This document shows positions 57,201 to 62,555 of a DNA stretch of 64,000 bases, in pieces; the first letter of the stretch is position 1; every line of letters begins with the position of its first letter. Source of the DNA: Leptobrachium leishanense (Eukaryota > Chordata > Amphibia > Anura > Megophryidae); the NCBI GenBank assembly GCA_009667805.1, contig CM019070.1:60454735-60518734 (forward strand). The letters run 5' to 3'. The position numbers and the translations under genes were made by a program. Below the pieces are notes generated by a model. It searched no databases. It was not told where the DNA came from and saw only the letters and a program-made list of their open reading frames with translations.

Positions 57201-57400
57201 TAGTGTTCTGCAGCGTCTGGGTCTCGTTTATACCAGCATATACGAGCACCAAAGGGAAAAATGTAGTTGCTATAGAAATATTTGCTATACTAGCTTCCAA
57301 TGCAGGGGTTGTGGGGTGTATATTTTTTCAGAAATGCTATATCATTATACTAAGGCCTGAATTAAATATTAAAAAACAAAACATGGGCACTAAAAATTAA
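30001..57400 (+). CDS. Vomeronasal type-2 receptor (V2R), six exons
   Basis: Family C G-protein-coupled receptor, expected at the surface of vomeronasal or olfactory neurons to detect peptide or amino-acid cues. Exons: 30001-30251, 35229-35520, 43901-44695, 45132-45359, 49728-49848, 56499-57400. Every junction has AG/GT splice signals and the phases fit (2,0,0,0,1). They give 862 codons plus stop, the normal V2R length, and the six-exon plan with a large exon 3 and a final exon holding all seven membrane segments is the standard one. No stop or frameshift is seen, so the gene looks functional. Exact ortholog cannot be named from sequence alone; V2Rs form large frog families. Confidence 0.92.
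30478..30981. mobile_element. Internally deleted Tc1-type element
   Basis: TA-flanked, with terminal repeats CAGTGGCAAGAAATAGTATG at the left and the complement of CAGTGGCAAGAAAAAGTATG at the right. It retains the first roughly 30 codons of a transposase (ATG near 30858, [11 protein letters not shown]) and then jumps to the right end. It is a 504-bp non-autonomous derivative. Confidence 0.88.
31175..33025. mobile_element. TIR transposon carrying an 18-bp satellite
   Basis: Ends CCGTATTTTTTTGCTCCATA at the left and the complement of CCGTATTTTTCGCTCCGTAA at the right, each next to TA. Near the left end, a hairpin pairs CCATAAGACGCACTTTT with its complement (31190-31251). Almost all of the interior is the tandem array at 31448-32930. 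No transposase is present, so it is non-autonomous. The superfamily is not certain; TA flanks point to Tc1/mariner-like targeting. Confidence 0.8.
31448..32930. repeat. 18-bp minisatellite, about 80 copies
   Basis: Unit GAGCTGGGGCATATCCAT repeated over 1.5 kb. Variants include ATTATCCAT, CAGTATCCAT, a GTGTGAGCTG insertion and GAGAGGAGCTG near the right edge. Some variants recur in blocks, a sign of higher-order duplication. The period is a multiple of three, so both strands stay open and give repeating six-residue translations; these are not evidence of a protein. Confidence 0.95.
33048..33783. mobile_element. Large palindromic foldback element with 14-bp target duplication
   Basis: Exact repeats ACAAATAACTACTT at 33034-33047 and 33784-33797 flank it. 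After about 105 bp of unpaired sequence there are two inverted arms of about 310 bp (33155-33467 and 33474-33783) with a six-base loop GTAATG. Near the centre is GAAACGCGTCGGCG, similar to Penelope-type ends. No open frame of note. Confidence 0.8.
35229..35520 (+). CDS. V2R exon 2: ligand-binding domain, lobe 1
   Basis: Starts after TTTTCCAG and ends at CAA before GTTAGT. It continues from exon 1 in phase and encodes [20 protein letters not shown], then LGYLIYDTC and [20 protein letters not shown]. These match the conserved first lobe of the Venus-flytrap domain, including the serine pair region that in related receptors contacts the amino-acid ligand. Confidence 0.9.
35521..36235. repeat. 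Start of intron 2: hairpin and an old MITE end
   Basis: A perfect hairpin lies at 35647-35683 (TGTCCTTGGTGCTGAA, five-base loop ACCTA, complement). Its right neighbour ends TGCTCTTTGAATAACCCCC at about 35815, the terminus seen at 40668 and 51284. No gene. Confidence 0.55.
36236..36992 (+). pseudogene. L2-type LINE reverse transcriptase, 5' part, decayed
   Basis: Plus-strand translation in shifting frames gives [17 protein letters not shown], then [20 protein letters not shown] and YHLYADDTQ, the standard motifs of an L2/CR1-clade reverse transcriptase. Many stops. It breaks at GTTGACGG (36993-37000), where a hAT-like element inserted, and resumes at 42953. Confidence 0.8.
37287..37948. repeat. 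Large inverted repeat with about 250-bp arms
   Basis: Arms 37287-37535 and 37686-37948 are inverted copies (for example CCATAATGGCGAACTTGCCA against TGGCAAGTTCGCCATTATGG), separated by about 150 bp. The right arm has an extra segment of about 14 bp near 37711. No coding sequence. Confidence 0.8.
39010..39345. other. Very AT-rich tract
   Basis: Runs of TTAATATAATT and similar words over about 330 bp with no gene. It sits inside the hAT-like element. Confidence 0.7.
39762..39920. mobile_element. Short palindromic MITE
   Basis: GCAGTGGAAGTAATATATTT at the left pairs with AAATATATTACTACCACTGC at the right, enclosing TTTTTTTCACATGA and its complement. About 160 bp in total with a short AT-rich loop. 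Confidence 0.7.
40380..40670. repeat. Old copy of the TTATTCA-ended MITE family
   Basis: Shares GGATTCGCCTGTTTAAA (inverted relative to TTTAAACAGGCGAATCCC at about 50150) and the terminus TGTGCTCTTTGAATAACCC with the element at 49968-51284. Confidence 0.55.
40671..41394. other. Non-coding DNA
   Basis: No protein recognised. It starts with GGGCCGTATTGGG, which may be the end of a diverged GGGCC MITE; a possible partner GGCCC is near 41598 but the match is weak. Confidence 0.35.
41395..41545 (-). repeat. LINE 3'-end fragment, minus orientation
   Basis: Contains the complement of GAGAGAAATCTCAATGTATC and CTTCCTGGTAAAATA, the 3' tail of the LINE that ends at 42928. Confidence 0.7.
41645..42930 (+). 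pseudogene. LINE reverse transcriptase C-terminal part with 3' tail
   Basis: Encodes [42 protein letters not shown] and LKYLGMWLD in one open piece (41723-42298). After a frame break it continues as [20 protein letters not shown] to SLLTYLNTE (ending 42741). The 3' tail ends in (AAAT)n at 42928, typical of CR1/L2-clade non-LTR elements. It is 5'-truncated. Another copy in minus orientation is at 57703-58187. Confidence 0.85.
42953..43775 (+). pseudogene. L2-type LINE, 3' part
   Basis: Resumes the LINE interrupted at 36992. Coding-like but frame-broken sequence is followed by the typical 3' end (TTGTACAGCACTGCAGAATG) near 43730-43755. Together with 36236-36992 it forms one old insertion. Confidence 0.75.
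43901..44695 (+). CDS. V2R exon 3: main ligand-binding exon
   Basis: 795 bp, 265 codons in phase 0, from the acceptor ATTATATAG to the donor GTAGGG. It starts [20 protein letters not shown] and continues [10 protein letters not shown], the well-conserved strand of V2R lobe 2, later [20 protein letters not shown]. The size matches the canonical third exon of V2R genes. No stop is present. Confidence 0.92.
44782..45031. mobile_element. hAT-type MITE in intron 3
   Basis: 250 bp with ends CAAAGGCGTGCGC and the complement of CAATGGCGTGCGC, flanked by the exact 8-bp duplication TTAGTGTT (44774-44781 and 45032-45039). GGGTGCACACCCTAA occurs near both ends in direct orientation. Confidence 0.88.
45132..45359 (+). 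CDS. V2R exon 4: end of the ligand-binding domain
   Basis: 228 bp, 76 codons, from ATATCTTTCAG to GTAAGT. It encodes [20 protein letters not shown] and on to [12 protein letters not shown], which matches the fourth exon of V2R in size and content (the LRN-HF block and the terminal IxW motif). Confidence 0.92.
45540..47250 (+). pseudogene. Decayed L2-type LINE with an internal non-LINE segment
   Basis: Degenerate reverse-transcriptase-like sequence at 45540-45745, then continuation at about 46190-47105 ([13 protein letters not shown]-type remnants, and [18 protein letters not shown]). The intervening 45746-46189 is a different repeat related to 6355-6600. Many stops throughout; a very old copy. 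Confidence 0.55.
47545..47568. repeat. TA microsatellite
   Basis: About eleven TA units directly adjoining the Penelope-like fragment that begins near 47569. Confidence 0.8.
47641..47678 (-). ncRNA. Hammerhead-ribozyme-like motif, second Penelope copy
   Basis: The minus strand has CTGATGA (47676-47670), a six-bp stem AGTTCC/GGAACT, then GAAAC (47651-47647). The bases after the core are GCTGAC rather than a simple GTC, so the cleavage-site part may be decayed or arranged differently. Confidence 0.5.
48236..48526 (-). pseudogene. GIY-YIG domain, downstream half
   Basis: Reads [20 protein letters not shown] to the stop at 48236, ending [18 protein letters not shown]. This mirrors FPKGLHEKN in the first copy. 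The conserved start of the domain lies beyond the inserted MITE at about 48959-48990. Confidence 0.85.
48531..48955. mobile_element. Harbinger-type MITE inside the GIY-YIG domain
   Basis: 425 bp with ends GGCTAGGGTCAGACGAGCGC and the complement of GGCTAGGGTCAGACGAACGC. Flanks are TAA (48528-48530) and TTA (48956-48958), near the TWA target rule of PIF/Harbinger. The same terminal sequence occurs in the autonomous element at 53093-56267. Confidence 0.88.
49276..49668 (-). pseudogene. Penelope reverse transcriptase C-terminal fragment
   Basis: 130 open codons containing [19 protein letters not shown], then [12 protein letters not shown] and the RQWGY block, all recognisable by comparison with the copy at 18458-20194 (QFLRVFRNNSREE, LERGY). 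The catalytic part is missing. Confidence 0.85.
49728..49848 (+). CDS. V2R exon 5: cysteine-rich linker
   Basis: 121 bp from TTCCCTAG to GTATGA. It encodes [15 protein letters not shown] and then [18 protein letters not shown], giving six of the nine cysteines of the family C linker. The other three follow at the start of exon 6. This domain couples ligand closure to the membrane helices. It ends in phase 1. Confidence 0.92.
49968..51284. mobile_element. TTAA-flanked non-autonomous element
   Basis: Left end GGGCTATTCACTAAGCAGC directly after TTAA. The right end is the complement of GGGGTTATTCACAAAGCAC followed by TTTT. TTAA and GGG ends suggest piggyBac-like targeting. It contains another MITE (50196-50929) and no transposase. 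Confidence 0.6.
50196..50929. mobile_element. GGGCCCTATTACAATCTT MITE, rich in GCGC words
   Basis: 734 bp with inverted ends GGGCCCTATTACAATCTTTGC and its near complement, flanked by ATA. The interior has an unusual density of GCGCA/ACGCG words. Its ends resemble the shorter GGGCCATATTAC family (8791, 52987, 61645), hinting at shared transposase recognition. Confidence 0.8.
51285..52154. other. Intron 5 DNA, nothing recognised
   Basis: No gene, transposon end or repeat array seen in this stretch. Confidence 0.5.
52158..52477. mobile_element. Harbinger-type MITE, diverged
   Basis: Left end GGCCGGGGTCAGACGAGCGC after TTA; the right end is the complement of GGCCGTGGTCACACAAGCG before ATA. 320 bp, GC-rich, with a short CCTCC-TA-GGAGG hairpin near 52336. 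Same terminal family as 53093-56267. Confidence 0.65.
52987..53092. mobile_element. GGGCCATATTAC MITE, left half
   Basis: Matches the MITE at 8791-8920 up to GGTTAAG, then is interrupted by the Harbinger element. The missing end (GCACCAACTTTGTAATACTGCC) is at 56271-56292. It gives clear relative ages: MITE first, Harbinger second. Confidence 0.85.
53287..53300 (+). promoter_or_regulatory. TATA box of the Harbinger transposase
   Basis: GGGTATAAAAAGCC lies about 35 bp upstream of the ATG at 53329, about 195 bp inside the left terminus. A good candidate core promoter with a very short leader. Confidence 0.55.
53329..53629 (+). pseudogene. Harbinger transposase exon 1, frame-disrupted
   Basis: The ATG at 53329 gives [20 protein letters not shown], then [15 protein letters not shown]. 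Near 53460-53485 (GCGAGAGAGGGAC) the coding sequence changes frame and continues as [20 protein letters not shown] to MLVITL. The donor is GTAAGT at 53630. HARBI1-like transposases have this N-terminal region before the catalytic domain. Apart from the shift the exon is well preserved. Confidence 0.85.
53962..54719 (-). CDS. Harbinger MADF/SANT-like protein, exon 2
   Basis: Begins after a TTTTGCAG acceptor with [20 protein letters not shown], the second half of a MADF domain, followed by low-complexity Pro/Ser/Gly sequence. A C-terminal block ([20 protein letters not shown]) resembles a BESS motif. The stop is at 53962. Such proteins bind transposon ends and help nuclear import of the transposase. 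The reading frame is open throughout. Confidence 0.85.
54799..55681 (+). CDS. Harbinger DDE transposase, exon 2
   Basis: Follows a TTTCCCAG acceptor and joins exon 1 in phase (ITLR|YLANGC). It shows [19 protein letters not shown], then the catalytic series [10 protein letters not shown] (first Asp), [12 protein letters not shown] (second Asp) and [16 protein letters not shown] (Glu). It ends at 55681 with LGSI. This catalytic exon is intact. It lies inside the intron of the opposite-strand MADF gene. Confidence 0.92.
55769..55952 (-). CDS. Harbinger MADF/SANT-like protein, exon 1
   Basis: The ATG at 55952 gives [20 protein letters not shown], then [20 protein letters not shown], the first half of a MADF domain. 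The donor is GTGAGT at 55768-55763. It joins exon 2 at 54719. The short second-exon gap of about 1.05 kb contains the transposase exon 2 on the other strand. Confidence 0.88.
56268..56292. mobile_element. GGGCCATATTAC MITE, right end
   Basis: TAAGCACCAACTTTGTAATA followed by CTGCC completes the MITE begun at 52987. TAA is the Harbinger target duplication. Confidence 0.85.
56499..57400 (+). CDS. V2R exon 6: seven-transmembrane domain
   Basis: Acceptor TTTATTTCAG ends at 56498; 902 bp; stop TAA at 57398-57400. It begins with the last linker cysteines (NCLQC, VICLP), then seven hydrophobic helices. Family C landmarks are all present: a [12 protein letters not shown] start of helix 1, [21 protein letters not shown] in helix 3, [20 protein letters not shown] in helix 6, and [14 protein letters not shown] after helix 7. 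The usual PKCY is QKCY here. About 300 residues, normal for V2R. Confidence 0.95.
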
Positions 57401-57702
57401 CAGTAGGTGGCTAGTTGCCTTGTAGAGTTCTAAAATGACAGTTTCTCTGTCTCCTTCTCCATTATAGGCTATAGACTTTGAACTAGATCACTATACAATT
57501 TTGAAAATCAATTATTACCTGTACATGAGTTGCCCACCCCTGACATTTACAGTCACCCATGACCCAGAAATGTATATTATCTAACAATTATAAATATGAC
57601 CATAACACATATTGGAAAATTATATATTATTGCAAGCTATAGCTTTTTTTTATAAAAACACATTCATAAACGATATTCCAAATAAACAAATAATAACAGT
57701 GA

Positions 57703-58187
57703 TATTAAGATATTAAAAACAAAACACAATTATACAGATTAACACTGAAAATAAATATGTAGGAAATATACTCATGTTTACAGGTGTATTCTGTATCAAG
57801 GTATGTTAATAGAGATCGTTTAAATGTGACTTTAGACTGGGTGAAGATTTGATGGCATCTGGGAGGTTATTCCATAATTGTGGTGCTGTGTAGGAAAATG
57901 AGGATCGAGCCACTTTCTTTTTGTATTGTGGTATTGCAAATAAGGTGCAGGTCCTGAATCAGAGGTTATAGGATGAGGGAACTGCTGAGGGAAGCAGTCT
58001 ATTCAGGTAGGGTGGTAGCTTCCCAGAAAAGCTCTTAAACACCAGGTTGGAAAGGTGAAGAGTACGTCTAGATTCCAGCGATGGCCAGTTTAGTTCTTTT
58101 AACATGTCACAATGGTGGGTCTTGTATTTACACTGTAGCACAAAGCAGCAGAATGAGTTATACAATGTAGTAAGTTTATGAAGGTGT
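57703..58187 (-). pseudogene. LINE fragment, minus orientation
   Basis: Encodes [20 protein letters not shown], then [20 protein letters not shown], matching the LINE at 41645-42930, with its 3' untranslated part toward 57703. Truncated at both ends. Lies 300 bp downstream of the V2R stop. Confidence 0.85.
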
Positions 58188-59047
58188 GTTATTGAGCCTC
58201 CATTTGTTATAATATACATATTGGTGTTCATTGTAATGGCAATATTGGTGTTTTTTTTTCCAGTTATCCAAAGCAATATTTAATTCTTTCGATATGCGTC
58301 ATACATTGTTATCAATCCAAAGATAAGAAGTGTAAGGTATTCAGTACTGGGAGTGTCGAGATCAAGTTCTGTATATGATTGGAATCTGCACATAAAGAAA
58401 TGTGTTTAATTATCAATGGATTACTCGGATACCGTGACTTCAAACTCTGTGAATGTGTCCCATTTTCATGTGAATAAAAGGTCCTTTTTGGGAGAACATT
58501 TTGTATGGAAGTGAAGCTAGAAGAAGATACACATGAAGCTCATTTCTTTTCCTTCATACACATTATAAATATAAAGAGCAGTTGTGCGGTAAATAACAAA
58601 TTGTCAGATAACTATTTTTTGGCAATCAGCTATAATGTAATAGTGCATGAATGTGTATTTATCTCGTATATTTTTGTAAAAAAAAATAAAAAATGATTTA
58701 TCAAGTAACCAGGTCAAAACCCACAAGGGTGTGAGTAACTACAAATGATTGGTCTCGTAAACTGAAAATTTGTTTTGGAACAAATAATCCTATTTACAGT
58801 TGGATACATTTTAGACTATGCTACTAATTTATGGTTTTCTACCCTGGTTGTGGTTTGCATATATTGCCATCTTATTATATTAAAATAAGATTTAGCAGCA
58901 TTCTTTCTGCATCCAATGTTTTGTCGAACACAAGAAAATGCTAGCAGACCTCTAAAAAGAAGAGTCAGGGTAATAGAGCCATTATTTACACATATTTCAT
59001 TGTGGAAATCAATAGCCAGTTCGAATATAATGCTTGTCTTTAATGTA
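58188..59047. other. AT-rich intergenic DNA
   Basis: No gene or clear repeat seen. Confidence 0.5.
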
Positions 59048-60204
59048 CAGGGTGTCCATAAAGTCTCTTTACAATTTCAAAAATTTATTACAAAGGCAAA
59101 TGAAAAGACAGATAAGTGAAAATTATTACAAAATGAGATATATATATTTAAGGTTTTTTGCCTCATTTAATACACCTCTATGGGCACCATTAGTTGCACG
59201 GAGCACATCAAGATGGTACTCGATTTCTTGCCATGTTCGCTGTAGCATACCCTCATCAATGGTGGCAATGGCATCAGTGATCCTCTGCTTTAGATGAATG
59301 TGTGGTGTGGGATCATGTGCATTCGAATCATCGGTCAGTTTTTCTTCAGCGAGACATTGATTACTGCAAGTTGTTACCTTGACCTTTTGACTGAATACGT
59401 GGCACCACAACTACATGACCTTCAATCAACCATCAAGATGGTGCATCACCACATTGGGGACTGCATGTTTGTGGGTTCCTAAATGAAACATTTCTACACT
59501 GGTGGATTGGAAGGGGTGGCCCAATTTCCTGGCTGTCACATGCCCAGTCGCCGGCACCGCAGGAAAAACACATGCGGCGCTGGTATATTCCTAAATACCT
59601 GAATCCGTCCCCCATCTTCTGTTTGGTTTCACCTAGCCTGTAGTAGGTGCAGGTGCACACAATCAAAAGGCCTGCTACTCCCTATAAAAGAGCAAAGGAC
59701 CATGGGTGCTTTGCTTTTGCTTTGCTTGACTGTCTTTTCATTCTGTCTCCAGACTCAAGAGCTGCAACAAGCCTCCTATCTCCAGACCCCCCTGGAATTA
59801 ACAATCTCTCTGTTGATAACCTGTTGCTGACCCCCTGCTTTGAATTACCGGACTTGCCTTCGCTTAACCCCTCTATTGATTACTGAACCCTGCTTATACT
59901 ACTGGACTTTGCCTACTGCTGAGCCCCTGCCTTTGTCTACTCCTCTACTGGTACTCCGCTGATGCAACCCCGCTTATAATTTAAAGACTTCTTCCTTACC
60001 TTCTAATCATATATTTTGTTCCATACGTATTGTTATATTCCGTTTACCTTGTTCTTTAGTCTATTGTGTTTCTTCTCTCCTCTATATAATTATATTCCTT
60101 TTTGTTGCTCCTGTTATTTAGTATTGTTTCCTAGTCCTGCCTCTCTGTTCATTTGTATATCCTGTGCATCTTATTAGTTAGTCTTGTTCCCAGGTCATAC
60201 ATAT

Positions 60205-60405
60205 ATATAAGTGAGACGGCGGTCATTTGCATATCCCACCCAGAATTCCTTGCAGCATACGGGGAATGTGGCACAGGAGCTCTGGGATGCAATTCATAGA
60301 ATTGCTGTGATGTGCAAGAGGCTTCTGCAATAATAAACACTTATTATAGTGTGGAGGCTTTTTATCTCACTTTTAGTCCTTCACCATAACCCATGTAGAC
60401 ACTAA
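60205..60405 (+). repeat. Interspersed repeat copy, as at 8922-9217
   Basis: Shares CATATATATAAGTGAGAC-like start, CCCAGAATTCCTTGCAGCAT, GTGATGTGCAAGAGGCTTCTGC and AATAAACACTTATTATAGTG with the other copies. Confidence 0.8.
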
Positions 60406-60486
60406 TTTACCGTAAGGTCCAAGCATCCACTGCAACTGGTCATGCCTACCTCGTAGCTGTCGAGGGTTCAACAAACCTGAAACAGT

Positions 60487-60735
60487 GTTGTCCTAGGAGC
60501 GGTTTTGACCAGTTGCATAAACCTTATCTCTGCTACAAAGCCACTGTGTGGCATAGCATTGATTTTAGGGTTCTGTGTAATAACAGACCCAGGATGCATA
60601 AAAGTGAGACAGATGTCATTTACATATCCTACCCAGAATTCCTTGCTGCATACGGGGAATGTGGCACAGGAGGTCTGGGATGTAATTCCTCGAATTGCTG
60701 TGATGTGCAAGTGGCTTCTGCAATTATAAACATAT
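60487..60735 (+). repeat. Interspersed repeat copy, as at 8922-9217
   Basis: Starts GGAGCGGTTTTGACCAGTTG, with CCACTGTGTGGCATAGCATTG, GCATAAAAGTGAGAC and CCCAGAATTCCTTGCTGCAT. It lies 80 bp after the 60205 copy in the same orientation. Confidence 0.8.
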
Positions 60736-61644
60736 ACTCTAGTGCTTCTGTTTAATATTGTTCCCTGGTCCTACCTCTGTTTGTGAATTCAGTGTTTACC
60801 CAGTTTCCTATCATTTCTCAGTCTCCTTATAACTATTTATGTTTATTAATTATCCATTTTCTTCCTTATCCTGCTCAGCTTTCTTTTATGGCTTTATAGT
60901 TCTTGTCTGTTTAAATATCCTTTATTTTTTGCATATGCTTGTCTATCCTTATTTGTGCCATCTCCTATAGGGCTCGACCTCGCAACCCTGTGAGCTGAAC
61001 AGTGACACTGGCCACCTCGTTTGCTAGATATCACGCCCCTCTACTTCTTTCTATGGGATTGTGTTAAAGATATCGTGTATCGAACAAAGGTCTGGGACAT
61101 CACTAATCTAAAGCAGAGGATCACTGATGCCATTGCCACCATTGAGGGTATGCTACAGCGATCATGGCAAGAAATCAAGTACCATCTTGATGTGCTTCGT
61201 GCTACTAATGGTGCCCATATAATTAAATATATACGTCTCATTTTGCAATAATTTTCACTTATCTGTCTTTTCATTTGCCTTTGTAATAAAATTTTGAAAT
61301 TGTAAAGAGACTTTATGGACACCCTGTATATCTTTCCCTTGCTTATCTGTATTTTTATTTTTAGGGACTGCACTGGAAAGCATAAGAGGGACATTGTCGG
61401 ATATAATCTCTGCACGTGAATACAACACGTTAGACATGTGCACAGCACAAAATTTCGTTTTGAACTAATGGATTAGTCCTAAAATGCAATTTATTTAGTT
61501 GCTAAAGAAATTCGTTTTTAGTTCTTTAGTATGAAAACTAATTTCATTCATCCGAAAACCAGTGGATACAATTACTATTGTAGTGGCTCCTCAGAGGGCT
61601 GAGATCGCTGCTTGTTACAGTATCTCTCACTCTCAGCACAATGT

Positions 61645-61775
61645 GGGCCGTATTATATAGTTGGTGCTAACTTAACCAGAGCTGTTGTAAACTTCCCAGA
61701 GCCATTATAGCCTATGGAGGTTTTCAGTTTACAACAGCTCTGGTTAAGTTAGCACCAACTTTGTAATACTGCCCC
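61645..61775. mobile_element. GGGCCATATTAC-family MITE, nested
   Basis: Palindromic copy of the MITE at 8791-8920 (GCTAACTTAACCAGAGCTG in one arm and its complement in the other), inserted in the hAT MITE. Confidence 0.85.
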
Positions 61776-62024
61776 GTGTCAGGCAAAGCTGTTACAGTAA
61801 TTGACTGCTGCTCATCACAGCGCTCAGTTTCAGTAAAACTAGTAAATAATATTTTTATATATAAGAGGTTAGAACAATATTATTTCCTTGTTTTACTGAA
61901 ACTCTGAGCGCTGTTAGGCTCAGCTGTTACAGTAACTGACTGATACATTGTACTGAGAGATAATGTAACAAGCAGCTGATCTCTGCGCTCACAGCCACTG
62001 GATTTAAAGGGCTGAGAAAAAAAG

Positions 62025-62320
62025 GATCCTCTCTGTATAATGTTTTGAACATCCTCCTGCATTAATTAATACCCCTCTCTGTATAATGTATACAACATCC
62101 ACCTGCATTAATTAATACCCCTCTCTGTATAATATATAGAACATCCTCCTGCATTAATTAATGTCCCTCTCTGTATAGAACATCCTCCTCAATTTATACC
62201 TTTCTCTGTATAATGTATAAAACATCCTCCTGCATTAATACCCCTCTCTGTATAATGTATAGAACATCCTCCTGCATTAATTAATGCCCCTCTCTGTATA
62301 GAACATCCTACTGCATTTGG
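62025..62320. repeat. Tandem repeat of about 45-60 bp
   Basis: CCTCTCTGTATAATGTATAG then AACATCCTCCTGCATTAATT recurs about five to six times with small deletions. Confidence 0.85.
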
Positions 62321-62555
62321 CATGTGGAGGGTGCAGAACTTCGGATGTTGTGCTCTTCATTGCTGGTCTCCTTCACTCAGCAATGTAATATCACAAAAAG
62401 GACTGACACTAAAATGTAGTGCATTTTATTTTAGTTTCTTTCGTTTTTTGTACTGAGCAGTTTCGTTTCTCTTGAGTCATACGAAAACTAAATTATCCCA
62501 AAATTCGGACTAAATTGTTTTAGTACTAAAACGAATGCACATGTCTACAACACGT

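Larger units (their letters stand above)
59534..61007. mobile_element. Probable solo LTR inside the mariner transposase
   Basis: 1474 bp with ends TGTCACATGCCC and GAACAGTGACA (TGTCAC/GTGACA inverted), flanked by the exact 5-bp duplication CTGGC (59529-59533 and 61008-61012). Removing it restores the continuity of the transposase sequence at this point. It has no coding content and holds two copies of the 250-bp repeat family. Confidence 0.8.
59048..61326 (+). mobile_element. Tc1/mariner-superfamily element with rearranged left end
   Basis: TA-flanked ends CAGGGTGTCCATAAAGTCTC and complement. The transposase fragment on the plus strand runs VWCGIMCIRIIGQFFFSETL from about 59294, is interrupted at 59534-61007 by an LTR-like insertion, and resumes as LLDITPLYFFLWDCVKDIVY to GAHI near 61230. 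The first 248 bp are an inverted copy of the last 221 bp, including the transposase C-terminus. Confidence 0.8.
61431..62547. mobile_element. hAT-type MITE with exact 8-bp target duplication
   Basis: Ends TAGACATGTGCA and TGCACATGTCTA, flanked by CAACACGT (61423-61430 and 62548-62555). Subterminal AATTTCGTTTT / AAAACGAA words are inverted. No transposase. It holds a nested MITE (61645-61775) and a short tandem array. Confidence 0.9.
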
